Assembly (NCBI GenBank): GCA_964059195.1
Contig: CAXKWD010000006.1
Span: 6,626,530-6,690,529 of the forward strand
Length of the DNA stretch: 64,000 nt
Direction of reading: 5' to 3'
Source of the DNA: Ectobius pallidus
Lineage: Eukaryota > Arthropoda > Insecta > Blattodea > Ectobiidae
The notes under the pieces were generated by a model, which saw only the letters and a list, made by a program, of their open reading frames with translations, was not told where the DNA came from and did not search any database. The position numbers were made by a program, and so were the translations under genes. Of the stretch, positions 45,320 through 56,217 are shown one piece after another; position 1 is the stretch's first letter; each line of letters starts with the position of its first letter.

Positions 45320-45740
45320 ACGCCAAATCGTAGTATATGCAATCTCCTATTCTCCCAATATTACTACTAGAAAATCGATTCAGCGTTTTCCTACAGTTTG
45401 GTGAAGCCAATGAACGGGATTCAAACCTTAACCTGTCGAATCAACACAGTTCACCACTGGAGCCAAGGATGAACGAATGGATGATTTTTAGACAGCAAAT
45501 AACGGAAAGTCGAGTGCTTCCAAGGAATCAGGCGAAGTTATTCTTTTCAGTGACAGTCATGGGCATAGTCTTCCACAAAGTGCATGTGACAAGAAGATAG
45601 ATATCAGTGTTCTAGGTTATATTATACCTGAGACAACTAGTTCAGTGGTGGTACAAAATGACCCAGAGAAGTGTAGTAGCTTAATAAAATATGACTCTGG
45701 TGTGGGTCAAATAACAGAGCTCATAGGCCTAACAGGATAA
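45320..45740 (+). pseudogene. LINE ORF1 fragment, SGNH esterase block I
   Basis: The frame from about 45530 reads GEVILFSDSHGHSLPQSACD then KKIDISVLGYIIPETTSSVV. FSDSHG is the SGNH block I with its serine. The sequence upstream (45337-45530) is open in a different frame, so the copy is frameshifted near 45530. Comparable to the esterase ORF1 at 37640-38513 but a different lineage. Ends at a stop after ELIGLTG (about 45739). Confidence 0.65.
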
Positions 45741-46077
45741 GTGAGGTTATTACCAATAATATAAGAAAAAAGCGACATCATAACATATAATGAGGAGACA
45801 CTGAAAACTACGATTTCCTTCAGATATGTAGAGTCACCGCCAGTTACATTATTATGCACATCACAAGTACAGGCTATGTAATATAGGCCTACTGATTTGT
45901 CCTAAATAAAGTCAGTATTTGTGATGAAGAAAATGATCTGCAATAAAAACGTATTCAAATGCTTCCCACAGACCACCACAGATAGGACTACCTCCTGTGT
46001 TGCCAGATTTCAAGCATCATGGCTTGTAAGATATAGAAGGCAGTGGCTTATAACTTACAACTAGACCGTTAACTGAC

Positions 46078-46150
46078 CCAGGTGACCGAGATGGTAACGT
46101 TTTGGCCTCACGTTATGGAGTTCCATGGTTCAAATCCCGAAACCAGCCAA
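46078..46150 (+). mobile_element. tRNA-like SINE head
   Basis: GTGACCGAGATGGTAACG (A-box-like) and a perfect B box GGTTCAAATCC at about 46126-46136, spaced as in a tRNA gene. The acceptor stem does not pair, so it is a SINE head or tRNA pseudogene inside the hAT element. No tail or TSD defined. Confidence 0.55.
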
Positions 46151-46942
46151 TTTCACTTTCTTTTTCGTATTTTTATGTGAGTGTGCGATTGTCAAGATAT
46201 CAAAAATCTGTACAGTTCAGCTGATGCTGGAAGATTTTAATCTGATTAAAAAGAAAACTAGACCTTTGTTCTTCCCTAAGCCCTGCTTAATGAATAAATC
46301 TGGAGCTTAACTTGTAAATCAATTAAAAAAACATATTCTGCATATCATAATTGCAGTCATAACTGATTAAAAAAATCATACTGGCACTTTTTTACATCAG
46401 TTTACCTGATTTTATTTCATATTAAAATTCAACTATAATTAATTAAAAGGATTAATTATCATCGGACAGACGGAAAATTGATATCAAAACATTCGTAGAA
46501 GTACACTCTATACAACCACGGACATGAAATTCATGCCATACTCATGACTTAGGACTTATTGAACAATAAGTAAAGACCGGATGCTTAATGACTCCAAACG
46601 CGACGCCTAGACGCCGGCTATAATGTCAACGGTGACAGATGTATTTTAGGGGGATGGAGAGATTTTAACAGAAACTTTTACTAGGGACAAGCCTACAAAA
46701 CAATTCAGGCGAGCTAATGATATGTTACGAAACGAGAAGTCACAAGAAATTGACCAATGAGATGGCATTAAGGACAGAAGTTATGAAACCAAGCGAAGGA
46801 ATATGAACAGGGAGACGAGGCTGTCGAATATTGGAAGCGGTGCTAACCAAAAAGTATACCGCGAATATCTCCGCGCCGTATAAATAAGTAGAGCAGAAAG
46901 TTTTCGATACAAGTATTAAGGATTATCGGGACGCGTTATAAA

Positions 46943-46976
<34 letters not shown>

Positions 46977-47070
46977 GGGCCATGGAAAGAAAGCAAGGGC
47001 CCCAGGGACAAATTTCCCCGGGCCCCTGTCAAATTTTAAATTCACTACCGAACTCGCCCTTTATAATGTA
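46150..47070. other. Unassigned, with (AT)n at 46947-46973
   Basis: AT-rich sequence ending in a perfect AT dinucleotide tract. CAGGGCC after it hints at another TIR, but no convincing mate was found. Confidence 0.4.
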
Positions 47071-47640
47071 CTAGCATGTGCCCGCGATAATTATTTCAAA
47101 AATTAAAAATTAAGAGCATAATAGTTAAATCATTATATTTATTAACACCTAAATCACGTGGACTACATACCACGATTAGATAGCGTCGCCTGGTAAAAGC
47201 GACCTCAGATTCGAGTTCCTTGGTCCAGAAAACCCCTGTATAGTGAGTTTCGTCCAAATAAAACAATGTTTGACCATATTTAGGGCTTACAACATTCAAG
47301 CGATCGCGAAAGTTTAATATCCAAGGTATGACAAAAATAGACAAAGCCAACTGTAATTGTCAAACTTCCATTTAATTTAATTTCAAACCCATCTGAAACC
47401 CAATATGTTTTAATGTCAAATGTGATTCGGATTCGATAATTCTGTGTAAAAGTGGATTAAGTATTCTCAAAAACACTTGATTTTTGGCATTTAAAATCAT
47501 AATTTTTCAAAATCCTTTCTTAGTGAGCACCTACATTATGAAACGAAGGTACTGTCAAAATTCCAAGTCCCTACCTGTTATAGTTTAGGCTCTACGTTGA
47601 TTCCTGTCAGTCAGTCAGGACAAAGCCTTTTATATATATA
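47071..47640 (+). repeat. Dispersed repeat R4, copy b
   Basis: Starts ACTAGCATGTGCCCGCGATAAT and ends ...GACAAAGCCTTTTATATATATAGAG. The minus frame 47096-47350 shares the pattern GxTLxxLDxTHYxGVxWxxE with copy a (13592-13792). Confidence 0.8.
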
Positions 47641-48497
47641 GAGACTAGGTTAAAAGACCCGGCGTCGCCCGGGTTTTGTATTTTGTAATTGGAAATTAAC
47701 TTATAAAGGATTTTCAATTTTAAATTCTAGGTCCTTATATAGGCATTTATAATTTGAAATAGGAAGAGCGACTTATTACACTCAAACTATTCCCTCATAA
47801 AACGCTTGATATAGTTTTTTATGGCTCATAGAGGATCTAGAATTTTGCATCCCATCGCTTGTACAGTGCACAGCAAGCCTGGCAGAGGTTTAAATAAGAA
47901 GACACAGAAATTCCTGTAACATAAAATTGTAATATCGAGGCGGGAAATTTCCCACTCTTTATGTTACCATAAAGTCGTTTTGGGGATGAAATTAAACAGA
48001 AAGCATTATCACTTTCATACTTTTCTCTCCAAAAACCTGCGATATAATATAATAATATACACATTACCATACCTCGTTTTGTTTTCTCTATGTCCAGGGT
48101 AGAGAAAGTTATGTGATTCCATTATTTTAGTGGATTTCATTCTGTAATATTTATTTATAACATGAATTATTTTGATAATTTCTCTTATTTGTCAAAAGTG
48201 CATTTCAATTGTTTTTTCCAAGCCCATCATATAAAATTTGGCAACAATATATTCTGTGATTTGGAATTGATAATTCTATGTAAAAAGGGATTAAGTATTT
48301 TCAAAAACATTTAATTTTTGGCATTTAGAATCAGAATTTTTCAAAATCCTTTCTTAGTGAGCACCTACATTATGAAACGAAGGTACTGTCAAAATTCCAA
48401 GTCTCTACCTGTTATAGTTTAGGCTGTACGTTGATTCCTGTCATTCATCAGTCATTCATTCAGTCAGTCAGGACAAAGCCTTTTATATATATAGAGA
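47641..48497 (+). repeat. Dispersed repeat R4, copy c
   Basis: Directly follows copy b, head to tail: GACTAGGTTAAAAGACCCGG (CGTCGCCCGGG signature), ending in the same ACATTATGAAACGAAGGTAC...GGACAAAGCCTTTTATATATATAGAGA. The tandem order suggests preference for, or duplication at, its own TATATA end. Confidence 0.8.
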
Positions 48498-48536
48498 TGC
48501 AACAAAAAGATTATGTAATGATATTACACAACAATT

Positions 48537-48735
48537 AAATGCCAGAATGGTACCGGTACTTTATGAGATTGTCTGGTAGACAGAAAAATATCTGTCCGTC
48601 TGACTGTCTGTGTGTCTGTAAGCGCGGTAACTCAAATACGCTGAATCGGATTTTCATAAAACTTGGTATGCCATTTATAACTCCCATGGACGAAGCCTAT
48701 TGATTTTGGACCAAATCACTTAACTGATTCCGGGC
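48537..48735 (+). repeat. Single unit of the leader/145-bp module
   Basis: ATGCCAGAATGGTACCGGTA, then TCTGTCCGTCTGACTGTCTG, then CTCAAATACGCTGAATCGGA: one leader and one unit like those at 43835-44090. Confidence 0.8.
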
Positions 48736-48749
48736 ACGAAACAGAAAAT

Positions 48750-50100
48750 ACAGTAAAATGTTATAATTAGGGACAATTTTATCTATATGTATCAGTTTAA
48801 TCTTTTGAAAAATACGATTTTAAATGACGAACGTTACTGTTGAGTACAAAAGGATTTCTGCTTCTACTTTTCAAAAACAGCAATTTTTCTTAAAAAATAA
48901 TCCGTTTCAGATTAACTGATTAATTCTGTGTCACCGTTATACGACAGGACAATGCAGATAAAATTAAGACATAAAATATAACTTACGTTTTTTATTGACT
49001 TTTAACCAATTTTATTATAGGTAGAGTAAATTTAGAAAGTAAAAAATAAAACCTGGTTGGCTGGGCCCCGGCTGCCCCTCCCTCTCGTCGGGCCTGTAAT
49101 TGTATATATTGTGTATATATGTCTATTGCCATTATTGAATATACAAGTCTGCGTAAGAACAATTCAGATCGTAAGAATAAAGATAGGCCCGCACGGAATA
49201 TATAAAGTGCTTACAAAGATAACATTTCGCGAGTGTGATAAGGGACATTAACACTATACTCATCTGTGCAACTAAATCATTGTGTCGATTACAGCCTAAA
49301 GAAAAAGTTTTTAGAGACAAGTTCTAATAAATCACCCATATTCAGTAACTTGGTGTCATATCTTGTAATTCCAGTTTTACCACAGCGAGATAAGAGGATC
49401 ACTACTGCTGAGCTAGGGCTGTCCTTTACTGCTTTCGTAAGAGGAACCGATCGGGTAACTAAATTTATCTGTATTCGTGCAGGTTGGCTGGCGCCCCCCG
49501 ATCGGTGAAATTGCTAAGGCACCCTACTTACGAAAGTGGGCTCGGTTGAGTAGGTCACAACCAAAAGGCCGAGCGGGCATAATACTTTTCTTTTGGCTAT
49601 TACTTATGATTTCTGGGCTTTGTCAAAGTTCCGGTTGGGACCTTTGGATTCAAAATACTGAGTTCTATATCACATAAAAATTTTTTTTCGATATTTCTTA
49701 TTTGAATAAATATTTTTGTCAACTTGCTTTCTTTTACATATTTTACCACCATGTTTAGAAATGAATATTTTAGGTTTATAAGCATTCATGAACCACAGAT
49801 TATCAATGAATATTTGAGTATTTTTGTTTTAAATTGCGCCATATTTTCAATGTGTTGCGTTGTTATGTTGAGTCAGACAATAAATCAGGGCTGATTAGGT
49901 CTTTATTAGTGCAAATTTCTGTTTCCTCTCACACTGCATTACTAAGTTGGAAACAACAAAACAATTGTTGACAGAATCAATAAAAGAAATCAAACACATT
50001 GAAACAATAAAAGAAATCAAACATATTGAAAACAAACTTAACAAAATCAGTGGTTCAAAATTAAAGAAAAATTCCTGTCATGCCTAAATAAGAATGAAGG
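48750..50100. other. Interior of hAT element, transposase not recognisable
   Basis: A + strand hAT transposase body would be expected here, but frames at 49057-49677 give only a weak suggestion (ITTAELGLSFTAFVR). I do not call it. Confidence 0.3.
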
Positions 50101-50337
50101 TTGCGCAAGATTTCAGATATTTTAATGAGTAACAGTGTAGAGAACTTGGAGCAGATGGAACATCTGAGTGTCAGTGATATTGCGTGTTACAAATATGCAA
50201 GATTAACATCCTGCGATGTTGAACGTACATTTTCAAGATATAATTCTCTGTTCCATGAAAATCGTCACAGCTTTAAGATGCACAACTTAAGATCTACTTT
50301 TGTCGTTCACTGCAACAGTTCTACACTTTCTGACTAG
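50101..50337 (+). pseudogene. hAT transposase C-terminal dimerisation domain
   Basis: Reads CYKYARLTSCDVERTFSRYN then SLFHENRHSFKMHNLRSTFV and HCNSSTLSD, then a stop. YKYxxxTSCDVERTFSxYxxxxxxxRxxFxxxNL...CN is the hAT C-terminal dimerisation signature. The first methionine of the frame is not the real start; upstream exons are missing. The position 144 bp before the right TIR fits the normal gene layout of the element. Confidence 0.92.
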
Positions 50338-50489
50338 AATGACTACATGAATACTTCTATAAATATTGGGTAAATAAGTTAATTAAAATATTTTCATATT
50401 TTTTAAACATATTTTCGACTTTTTAACCACGTAAAAAATAAGTGTTTTCGTTCTTATAAGCACCTAAAAGTCCGAGCCCTAGTTATCAT

Positions 50490-50632
50490 CAAGGATCACA
50501 TTAAGCATGCCGAGGAACGAATTATACCTACGAAAGGTTCGTAGAAGGATTTATTAAGATTTTATTTTGGATATATACCTTAAATAGATGCGCAGTGACT
50601 AAATTAACAGATCATACACTCGAACAAAATAT
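50490..50632. other. Short unassigned spacer
   Basis: Between the hAT TSD and the solo LTR; no features. Confidence 0.4.
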
Positions 50633-51459
50633 TGTCACAAAGCCCAGAAAAGACTCGCCTAGAAACTGCCAGAACGACGGAGTCTAGAAACATCGCGGCC
50701 TCCTAGTGGACGGGCGGCAGACGAGCGAGCGCTAGTGGGCGTGACAACGGCAGCGATTGGGCCACGCTTCGTGGGGGAAGGCCTATAGGGAGGAGCTCGC
50801 GCTAAGGGGTGTTCCCCGCGCGCCGCATTCCAGATTCCACGCGGGCGGAACCTTCGAGACATCGGCTCTAGAATATTCGTCGGGCCTATATATAGGGCCG
50901 CGAGCGATCTCAGACAGTCAGTAACAGTAACAGAGTTCAGCTCAGTTCGTGAGTAGCAGAGAGTCAGTCAGAGACAGCAACGGCCAGCCAGAGGGAGTCA
51001 GTCCGCGAGGAGTGATGAGCCAGTCAATGGGAGAACAGTCAGTCCGTAACAGCGGGAGAGTCAGCGTCAGAGTGTGAACTGTACGGAGAGCACTGATCAG
51101 CGCGACCTCAAGTAAGCGTGACTTGAGGAGTTGAGGACTTGGATGGAGCGAACCGATCACCGCAGCTGAGGATTTGGGAAGCTGAGCCAGTGACCGGAGG
51201 GACCCGCGAACGGAAGACCTAGTCAACGGGGAACTAGTGACCGGAGAGAAGGGTGAACGGAAGAGCTGGTGAGCTGATCTGGACTGGACTGGGACAGTGC
51301 TGTGACGTGGCAGTGAGCACCGGATAGAAGGGTGATTTGGAGAACATTCAGGAGTTTTCTGACTGTATTGACCATTGTTTGATAGGAAATAAAATATCCT
51401 TCATCCTTCAATTAGAAACTCGGTGTTCTGATTTTGAACCCCGACGAGCCCTTGTTACA
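50633..51459 (+). repeat. Solo LTR, relative of the 5886-8907 family
   Basis: Begins TGTCACAAAGCC and ends CCCGACGAGCCCTTGTTACA. It shares the TATA region (CCTATATATAGGGCCGCGAG), AGTCAGT repeats, CGGGGAACTAGTGACCGGAG and an AATAAAATATCC polyadenylation region with the LTRs at 5886/7938, but is clearly diverged and shorter (827 bp). A 4-bp TSD ATAT flanks it. It probably arose by LTR-LTR recombination. Confidence 0.92.
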
Positions 51460-51740
51460 ATATATTAAGGTGAATACCTAAAGATATGAATAAATTCAAA
51501 TGAATATAAGGAAATAATTGTGGACCATTGCAATCGACCAGTACAAAACCTTGGGTTACAACCATTCCTAACATTTACTCACTACCCTACGTCGGCTCCA
51601 GCATTCCCCTTCACAGAACTCTGAGACCACAAGAGTCCATCATAGGCTCTACCAATAAACATTTCCTTCTCCGAGATCTGAATTTTTACCGACCTCTGGG
51701 GGTCACACCCAACGATTCGAATCGGCCGCAAGGCAATACA

Positions 51741-53400
51741 AGCCAAAAAAATTACAGAACGATAATTATATTAAAAACAAAGGTAAAGCTGTGTGGGATG
51801 TGGTAAGAAAGGAAATGGGGAAGAAACGAGAATAAGCCTGTAATATAGAAATAGTATCTGAGAATTAAAACATATACAGTGTGTCCCACGCAAGAGTTGG
51901 CCAATGGCGCGGGTTCCTGCGGCGCGGCGGGCACAGCTCCAACTCCCGAGCGATCGGGTGAAATATCTACGCTAATGAAGCCGCGATCGGTGTTATGATT
52001 CAGGTTCTCACATTTACAGTTGGAATTACAATGAAAATAACCACGTACCTCATCATAAGAGATGTTGGAAATGTCCTCCTCTTGCATCCACACAACATTG
52101 GAACCTTTTTAAGAAATTTTCTTTCACGCGCATAAGTTCAGCTTCCGAGATAGAATTAATTTCTCTTCTGATATTGTCTTTAAGTTCTTCTAATGTGTGT
52201 GGCTTTGATCTAATTTCTGTTCAGTAAGTACGCGCCGCTTGGTCCCTCGTTTACTATCGAGAATCAAACCCGTTTCCCGACGTTTGCTTACACGTTTTCG
52301 CACTGCTTCTCTGCTTGGAGGACGTACACCTGGGAATTTTGCTAAAAACCAACGTCTTGCGTCCTTGCAAGATGATGTAATAAATCACATGTTTTTCTTT
52401 GTGAGAACCTGAACCATTACACCAACAGCGGGCTTTATTAGCGTAGATATTTCACCCGTTTCCTTTGTAATGTACGGGAAGTTGACCTATACACTTTATT
52501 TTTCAAGTTTCTCCATAGGCCTAAATAATATTCACATACTGTTAGAAGAACTTAAAGACAATATCACATAGGCCTATCACAAGAGAAATGAACTGTCTCG
52601 GAAGCTGAACTTATGCGCGTGAAAGAAAATTTCCTAAAATGGTGTCAGTGTTGTGTGGATGCGAGAGGAGAACATTTCCCACATCTCTTGTGATGAGGTA
52701 CGTGTTTATTTTCATTGTAATTTTAACTGTAAATGTGAGAACCTGAATCATAACACCGATCGCGGCTTCATTAGCGTAGATATTTCACCCGATCGCTCGG
52801 GAGTTGGAGCTGTGCCCGCCGCGCCGCAGGAACCCGCGGCATTGGCCAACTCTTGCGTGGGACACACTGTATATCATCCCTCCGAGATAGCCCAGATTTT
52901 GAACAACTATTCTGTCAATATAGTAGACAACTTAACATCCTCGCTACCGGTTCCTATAAACTCATCTCTGGTTAATACCATTAGTTCAAATACAATTCCG
53001 ATATTTCTCACCCCAGCAACAGATAATTTAACACTAAAAGTAATTCTGAGCTTAAAAACAAATACTCAGGTGGGTTGGATGGTATCCCTGATATTATTGT
53101 CAAGAAATGTGCTCCTCGTATTTGTACCCCATTTTCAGACGTTTGTAACGCCTCCTTTCTCGAATGGAAACCCCCCAGTTCCCTGAAAGTTTCAAAAATA
53201 CAGTCCATACACAAAAATGTAGAAAAACAAACATAGAACGCTACAGGCTTATATCCTTACTTTCAGCATTCTAGAAAATCCTCGAAAAACTAGTGTATAA
53301 TCATATTACGTCATATCTAAACAACAAGTTTATATTATCAGAAGAACAATCTGGCTTTCGTAAGAACAGATCCATAAATTGGGCAATATATTTATTTATA
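51741..53400 (+). pseudogene. LINE ORF2 fragment split by a foldback transposon
   Basis: Before the insertion the + frame gives NYIKNKGKAVWDVVRKEMGK. After it (52870) YHPSEIAQILNNYSVNIVDN, then a frameshifted IVKKCAPRICTPFSDVCNAS and RYRLISLLSAF..KILEKLVYNHITSYLNN, EEQSGFRKNRS-type RT blocks. These follow the ORF2 linker and RT start of Jockey/CR1-like LINEs. The YxDD box is not present; the copy ends or decays near 53400. Confidence 0.85.
51877..52869. mobile_element. Foldback TIR transposon, family F1 copy 1 (993 bp)
   Basis: Ends CAGTGTGTCCCACGCAAGAG, with TA on both sides (51875-76, 52870-71). Inverted arms run about 250 bp (51877-52130 vs 52640-52869). The arms include a transposase C-terminus; the + strand arm at 52531-52694 parallels the frame at 55862-56005. 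The centre contains, on the minus strand, an HTH-like PSREAVRKRVSKRRETGLIL. It is inserted in a LINE and belongs to the same family as 55571-56179. Confidence 0.92.
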
Positions 53401-53439
53401 TTTTGAAAAATTCCTACAATCAGAAGATAATAAAGACAC

Positions 53440-53540
53440 CGACCACGGTTTGTTTGTAGAGATAAGTTCACAGGAAAATTGGCCCCCCGATTCACTGGTC
53501 CCTATATTATAAATAAATTTACGGCTCCAGTTTCTGTAAA
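53440..53540 (+). pseudogene. LTR-retroelement integrase C-terminal scrap
   Basis: The + frame reads KFTGKLAPRFTGPYIINKFT then VSVNLVD, resembling the KLAPRFxGPYxIxxxxxPxxYxL motif at the C-terminus of Gypsy-type integrase. Only about 30 residues; surrounding sequence is not retroelement-like. Confidence 0.55.
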
Positions 53541-54045
53541 TTTGGTGGATGGCATTCGAGCTCAATTCAGGTTAGGACAAAGTCAATTGTTTTAAGTTCT
53601 CTGCTTTTCACAAAACCTAATTGCCTCAGGGGTTTGTATTTATTGGGGCAATATGCGCCACACTACATAACACAGCACAAAAACATATTAACCAACCAAA
53701 ACTGAATTTAGAAATAACAAACGAAAAGGGAATTTCAAAATTTAAAGATCACATGAGTGGAGCACTCACATATTTCCAAGCAGGTTACAACCATTTTAAC
53801 TAAACACCAGTGCAGCTGATGGCCATGGCACAGCCGCTCGTTACGAACCTAAACAGGAAAACGCGAAAGGAGATGCGTGCAGATATGGAGCGCCGAAACG
53901 GAAGAAAAATGAAACACTGTAACACTTCTCCATGTTCCGGCAAAAAACCTTATTTTATTAATACCAAAAACTTCTTTAAACTGTGTTGTAGAGACCAACA
54001 ACTCTTTTCCACCTCGTATTAAAAAAGAGATGACACTGCGAAATG
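53541..54045. other. Unassigned
   Basis: Frames at 53621-54022 have no recognised domain; no repeat partner. Confidence 0.35.
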
Positions 54046-54330
54046 GCACGTCACGTCACCAGGTCTCATGATCATGTCACCGTAGCTCATAATGTCACCA
54101 GAGCGCATGATCACCTCACCAGAGCTCATGAGCATGACAGCAGAGCTCATGATCATGTCACCGTAGCTCATAATATGTCACCAGAGCTCATGATCATCTC
54201 ACCAGAACTCATGATCATGTCACAGTAGCTCATATCATGTCACCGGAGCTCATGATCAAGTCACCGTAGCTGATGATCATGTCAACAGAGATCATGATCA
54301 TATGTCACCAGAGCAGATGATTAGGGTTCG
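54046..54330. repeat. Minisatellite of ~24 bp (CTCATGATCATGTCACC-like unit)
   Basis: About a dozen degenerate head-to-tail units (AGCTCATGATCATGTCACCG and variants with 21-26 bp period). Because ATGATCAT is palindromic the array can also form short hairpins. The apparent protein (HDHVTVAHN-like repeats) is a by-product. Confidence 0.92.
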
Positions 54331-54584
54331 TGTGTTTATGATGTCATATTTTTATCCTGACCTCTATTGTCGCCGCAAACACAAATTAAACACAAATTGC
54401 ACATTTGTTATCCTAATCGGAACGTTTTTATTTTGTCTTTAAAGTCATATTTTGGTCATTTCCATGGTTTTGGTCATATTTGTAATTTTAACATCATATT
54501 TCAGTCATACATTCGGTATAAGAATACAATTATGCACTATGTCCAGGGTTGTTATGAAAAAAGCCGGCCTGATTTTAACCGGCC
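54331..54584. other. Unassigned spacer between arrays
   Basis: No features recognised. Confidence 0.4.
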
Positions 54585-55545
54585 GGTCTTAACCCGTTTT
54601 ATCCACTTGAAAAAAGCCAGGCAATTTTATCCGGATAAAATCAAATTGAATAAAAATAATGGAAGTTTCTTTCATGTTTTTATTTCCAAACATCACAAAT
54701 TTAAAAGTTACAAGCTCAGAACCTGTAGTAGGTCTACTTAGGCCTACTGAGTGCAAATGAAGAGCTACCAGTTTTATCCACTTGAAAAAAGCCAGGCCGG
54801 ATAAAATCAAATTGAATAAAAATAATTGAAGTTTCTTACATGCTTTTATTTCCAAACATCACAAATTTAAAAGTTTCAAGCTCGAGAACCTGTAGTAGGC
54901 CTACTGAGTGCAAATGCAGAGCTACCAGTCTTATCCACTTGAAAAATGCCAGGCATTTTATCTGAATAAAATCAGATTGAGTAAAATTAATTGAAGTTTC
55001 TTTCATGTTCTTATTTCCAAACATCACAAATTTAAAAGATACAAGCTCAGAACCTGTAGTAGGCCTACTTAGGCCTACTGAGGGCAAATGCAGAGCTACC
55101 AGTTTTATCCACTTGAAAAAAGCCAGGCATTTTATCCGGCTAAAATCAAATTGAATAAAAACAATTGAAGTTCCTTTCATGTTTAAATTTCCAAAGATCA
55201 CAAATTTAAAAGTTACAAGCTCAGAACCTGTAGTAGGCCTCAGTTTTATCCACTTGAAAAAAGCCAGACATTTTATCCGGCTAAAATCAAATTGAATAAA
55301 AATAATTGAAGTTCCTTTCTTGTTTTTATTTCTAAACATCACAAATTTAAAAGTTACAAGCTCAGAACCTGTAGTAGGCCTACTTAGGCCTACTGAGTGC
55401 AAATGCAGAGCTACCAGTCTTATCCACTTGAAAAATGCCAGGCATTTTATCTGGATAAAATCAAATTGAGTAAAAATAATTGAAGTTTCTTTCATGTTCT
55501 TATTTCCAAACATCACAAATTTAAAAGATACAAGCTCAGAAACCT
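54585..55545 (-). repeat. Six-unit ~175-bp tandem array with long open frame
   Basis: Units marked by CCACTTGAAAAA begin near 54602, 54778, 54937, 55110, 55250 and 55425 (periods 176, 159, 173, 140, 175). Shared blocks include TAAAATCAAATTGAATAAAA, CCAAACATCACAAATTTAAA and AACCTGTAGTAGGCCTACT. On the minus strand a 226-codon frame (54836-55516) runs through several units with repeated FFKWIRLVALHLHSVGLSRP and FKFVMFGNKNMKETSI. No known domain. A period near 174 (58 codons) can keep a frame open by chance. Confidence 0.9.
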
Positions 55546-55570
55546 AAAATTGTATTAGTGTAATTTAATA

Positions 55571-56179
55571 CAGTGAGTCTCATGCAAGAGTTGGCCAAAG
55601 ACACGGGTTTCTGCGTCGCGGCGGGCACAGCAAATAAATCCGCGATCGGTGTAATGATTCAGGTTCTCACATTTACAGTTAAAATTACAATGAAAATAAC
55701 CACGTACCTCATGACAAGAGATGTTAAAAATGTTCTGCTCTTGCATCCACACAATACTGGCACCATTTTAGGAAATTTTCTTTTACGCGCATTAAGTTCA
55801 GCTTCCGAAATAGAGTTAATTTTTCTTGTTGAAGTTTCCCCATAAATAATAGTTACATGCTGTTAGAAGAACTTAAAAACAATATCACAAGAGAAATTAA
55901 CTCTGTGTCGGAAGCTGAAATTATGCGTGTGAAAGAAAATTTCCTGAAAAGGTGCCAGTATTGTGTGGATGCAAGAGAAGAACATTTCCAGCAGCTCTTG
56001 TGATGAGGTATGTGGTTATTTTCATTGTAATTTTAACTGTAAATATGAGAACCTGAATCATTACACCAATCGCGGCTTTATTTGCTTAGATATTTCACCC
56101 GATCGCTCGGGAGTTGGAGCTGTGCCCGCCGCTTCGCAGAATCCCACGTCATTGGCCAACTCTTGCGTGGGACTCACTG
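55571..56179. mobile_element. Foldback TIR transposon, family F1 copy 2 (609 bp)
   Basis: Ends CAGTGAGTCTCATGCAAGAG, mirrored at 56179 with CAGTGAGTCCCACGCAAGAG, with TA at 55569-70 and 56180-81. Long inverted arms and an internally shortened centre compared with 51877-52869. A + strand transposase C-terminus (55862-56005) is mirrored on the minus strand in the left arm (about 55735-55840). Confidence 0.92.
55862..56005 (+). pseudogene. Transposase C-terminal tail in foldback arm
   Basis: Open for 47 codons: LEELKNNITREINSVSEAEI, then MRVKENFLKRCQYCVDAREE, then HFQQLL and a stop (TGA ends 56005). The xRxxxC...G/E-HFxxLL ending is the usual C-terminus of mariner/Tc1-related insect transposases. 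No catalytic residues are present. The same tail occurs, inverted, in the other arm and in copy 1. Confidence 0.8.
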
Positions 56180-56217
56180 TACCACTTCACTGTGTAATTC
56201 CCAGCAATAGCTAATTA

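Larger units (their letters stand above)
43634..50481 (+). mobile_element. hAT element, 6.85 kb, with secondary insertions
   Basis: Perfect 20-bp TIRs TAGGGCTCGGACTTTTAGGT at both ends and an exact 8-bp TSD GTTATCAT (43626-43633, 50482-50489). The + strand frame at 50101-50337 is a hAT dimerisation domain, placing the transposase 3' end next to the right TIR as expected. Interior passengers are the 145-bp tandem array, LINE fragments, a tRNA-like SINE head, two R4 copies and an (AT)n tract. The catalytic core was not found. Confidence 0.93.

Noticed and set aside
46078..46150. Functional tRNA gene
   Set aside because: The B box is good but the acceptor and anticodon arms do not form; kept only as a SINE-like head.
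46970..49110. CAGGGCC...GGGCCTG as another TIR pair
   Set aside because: Only a few terminal bases match, no equal TSD, and R4 copies lie between; not enough to define an element.
49266..49508. hAT transposase body (ITTAELGLSFTAFVR)
   Set aside because: A position inside a hAT element makes it tempting, but the motif match is too weak to call.
54043..54228. HDHVTVAH-type repetitive protein
   Set aside because: Direct translation of a degenerate 24-bp minisatellite.
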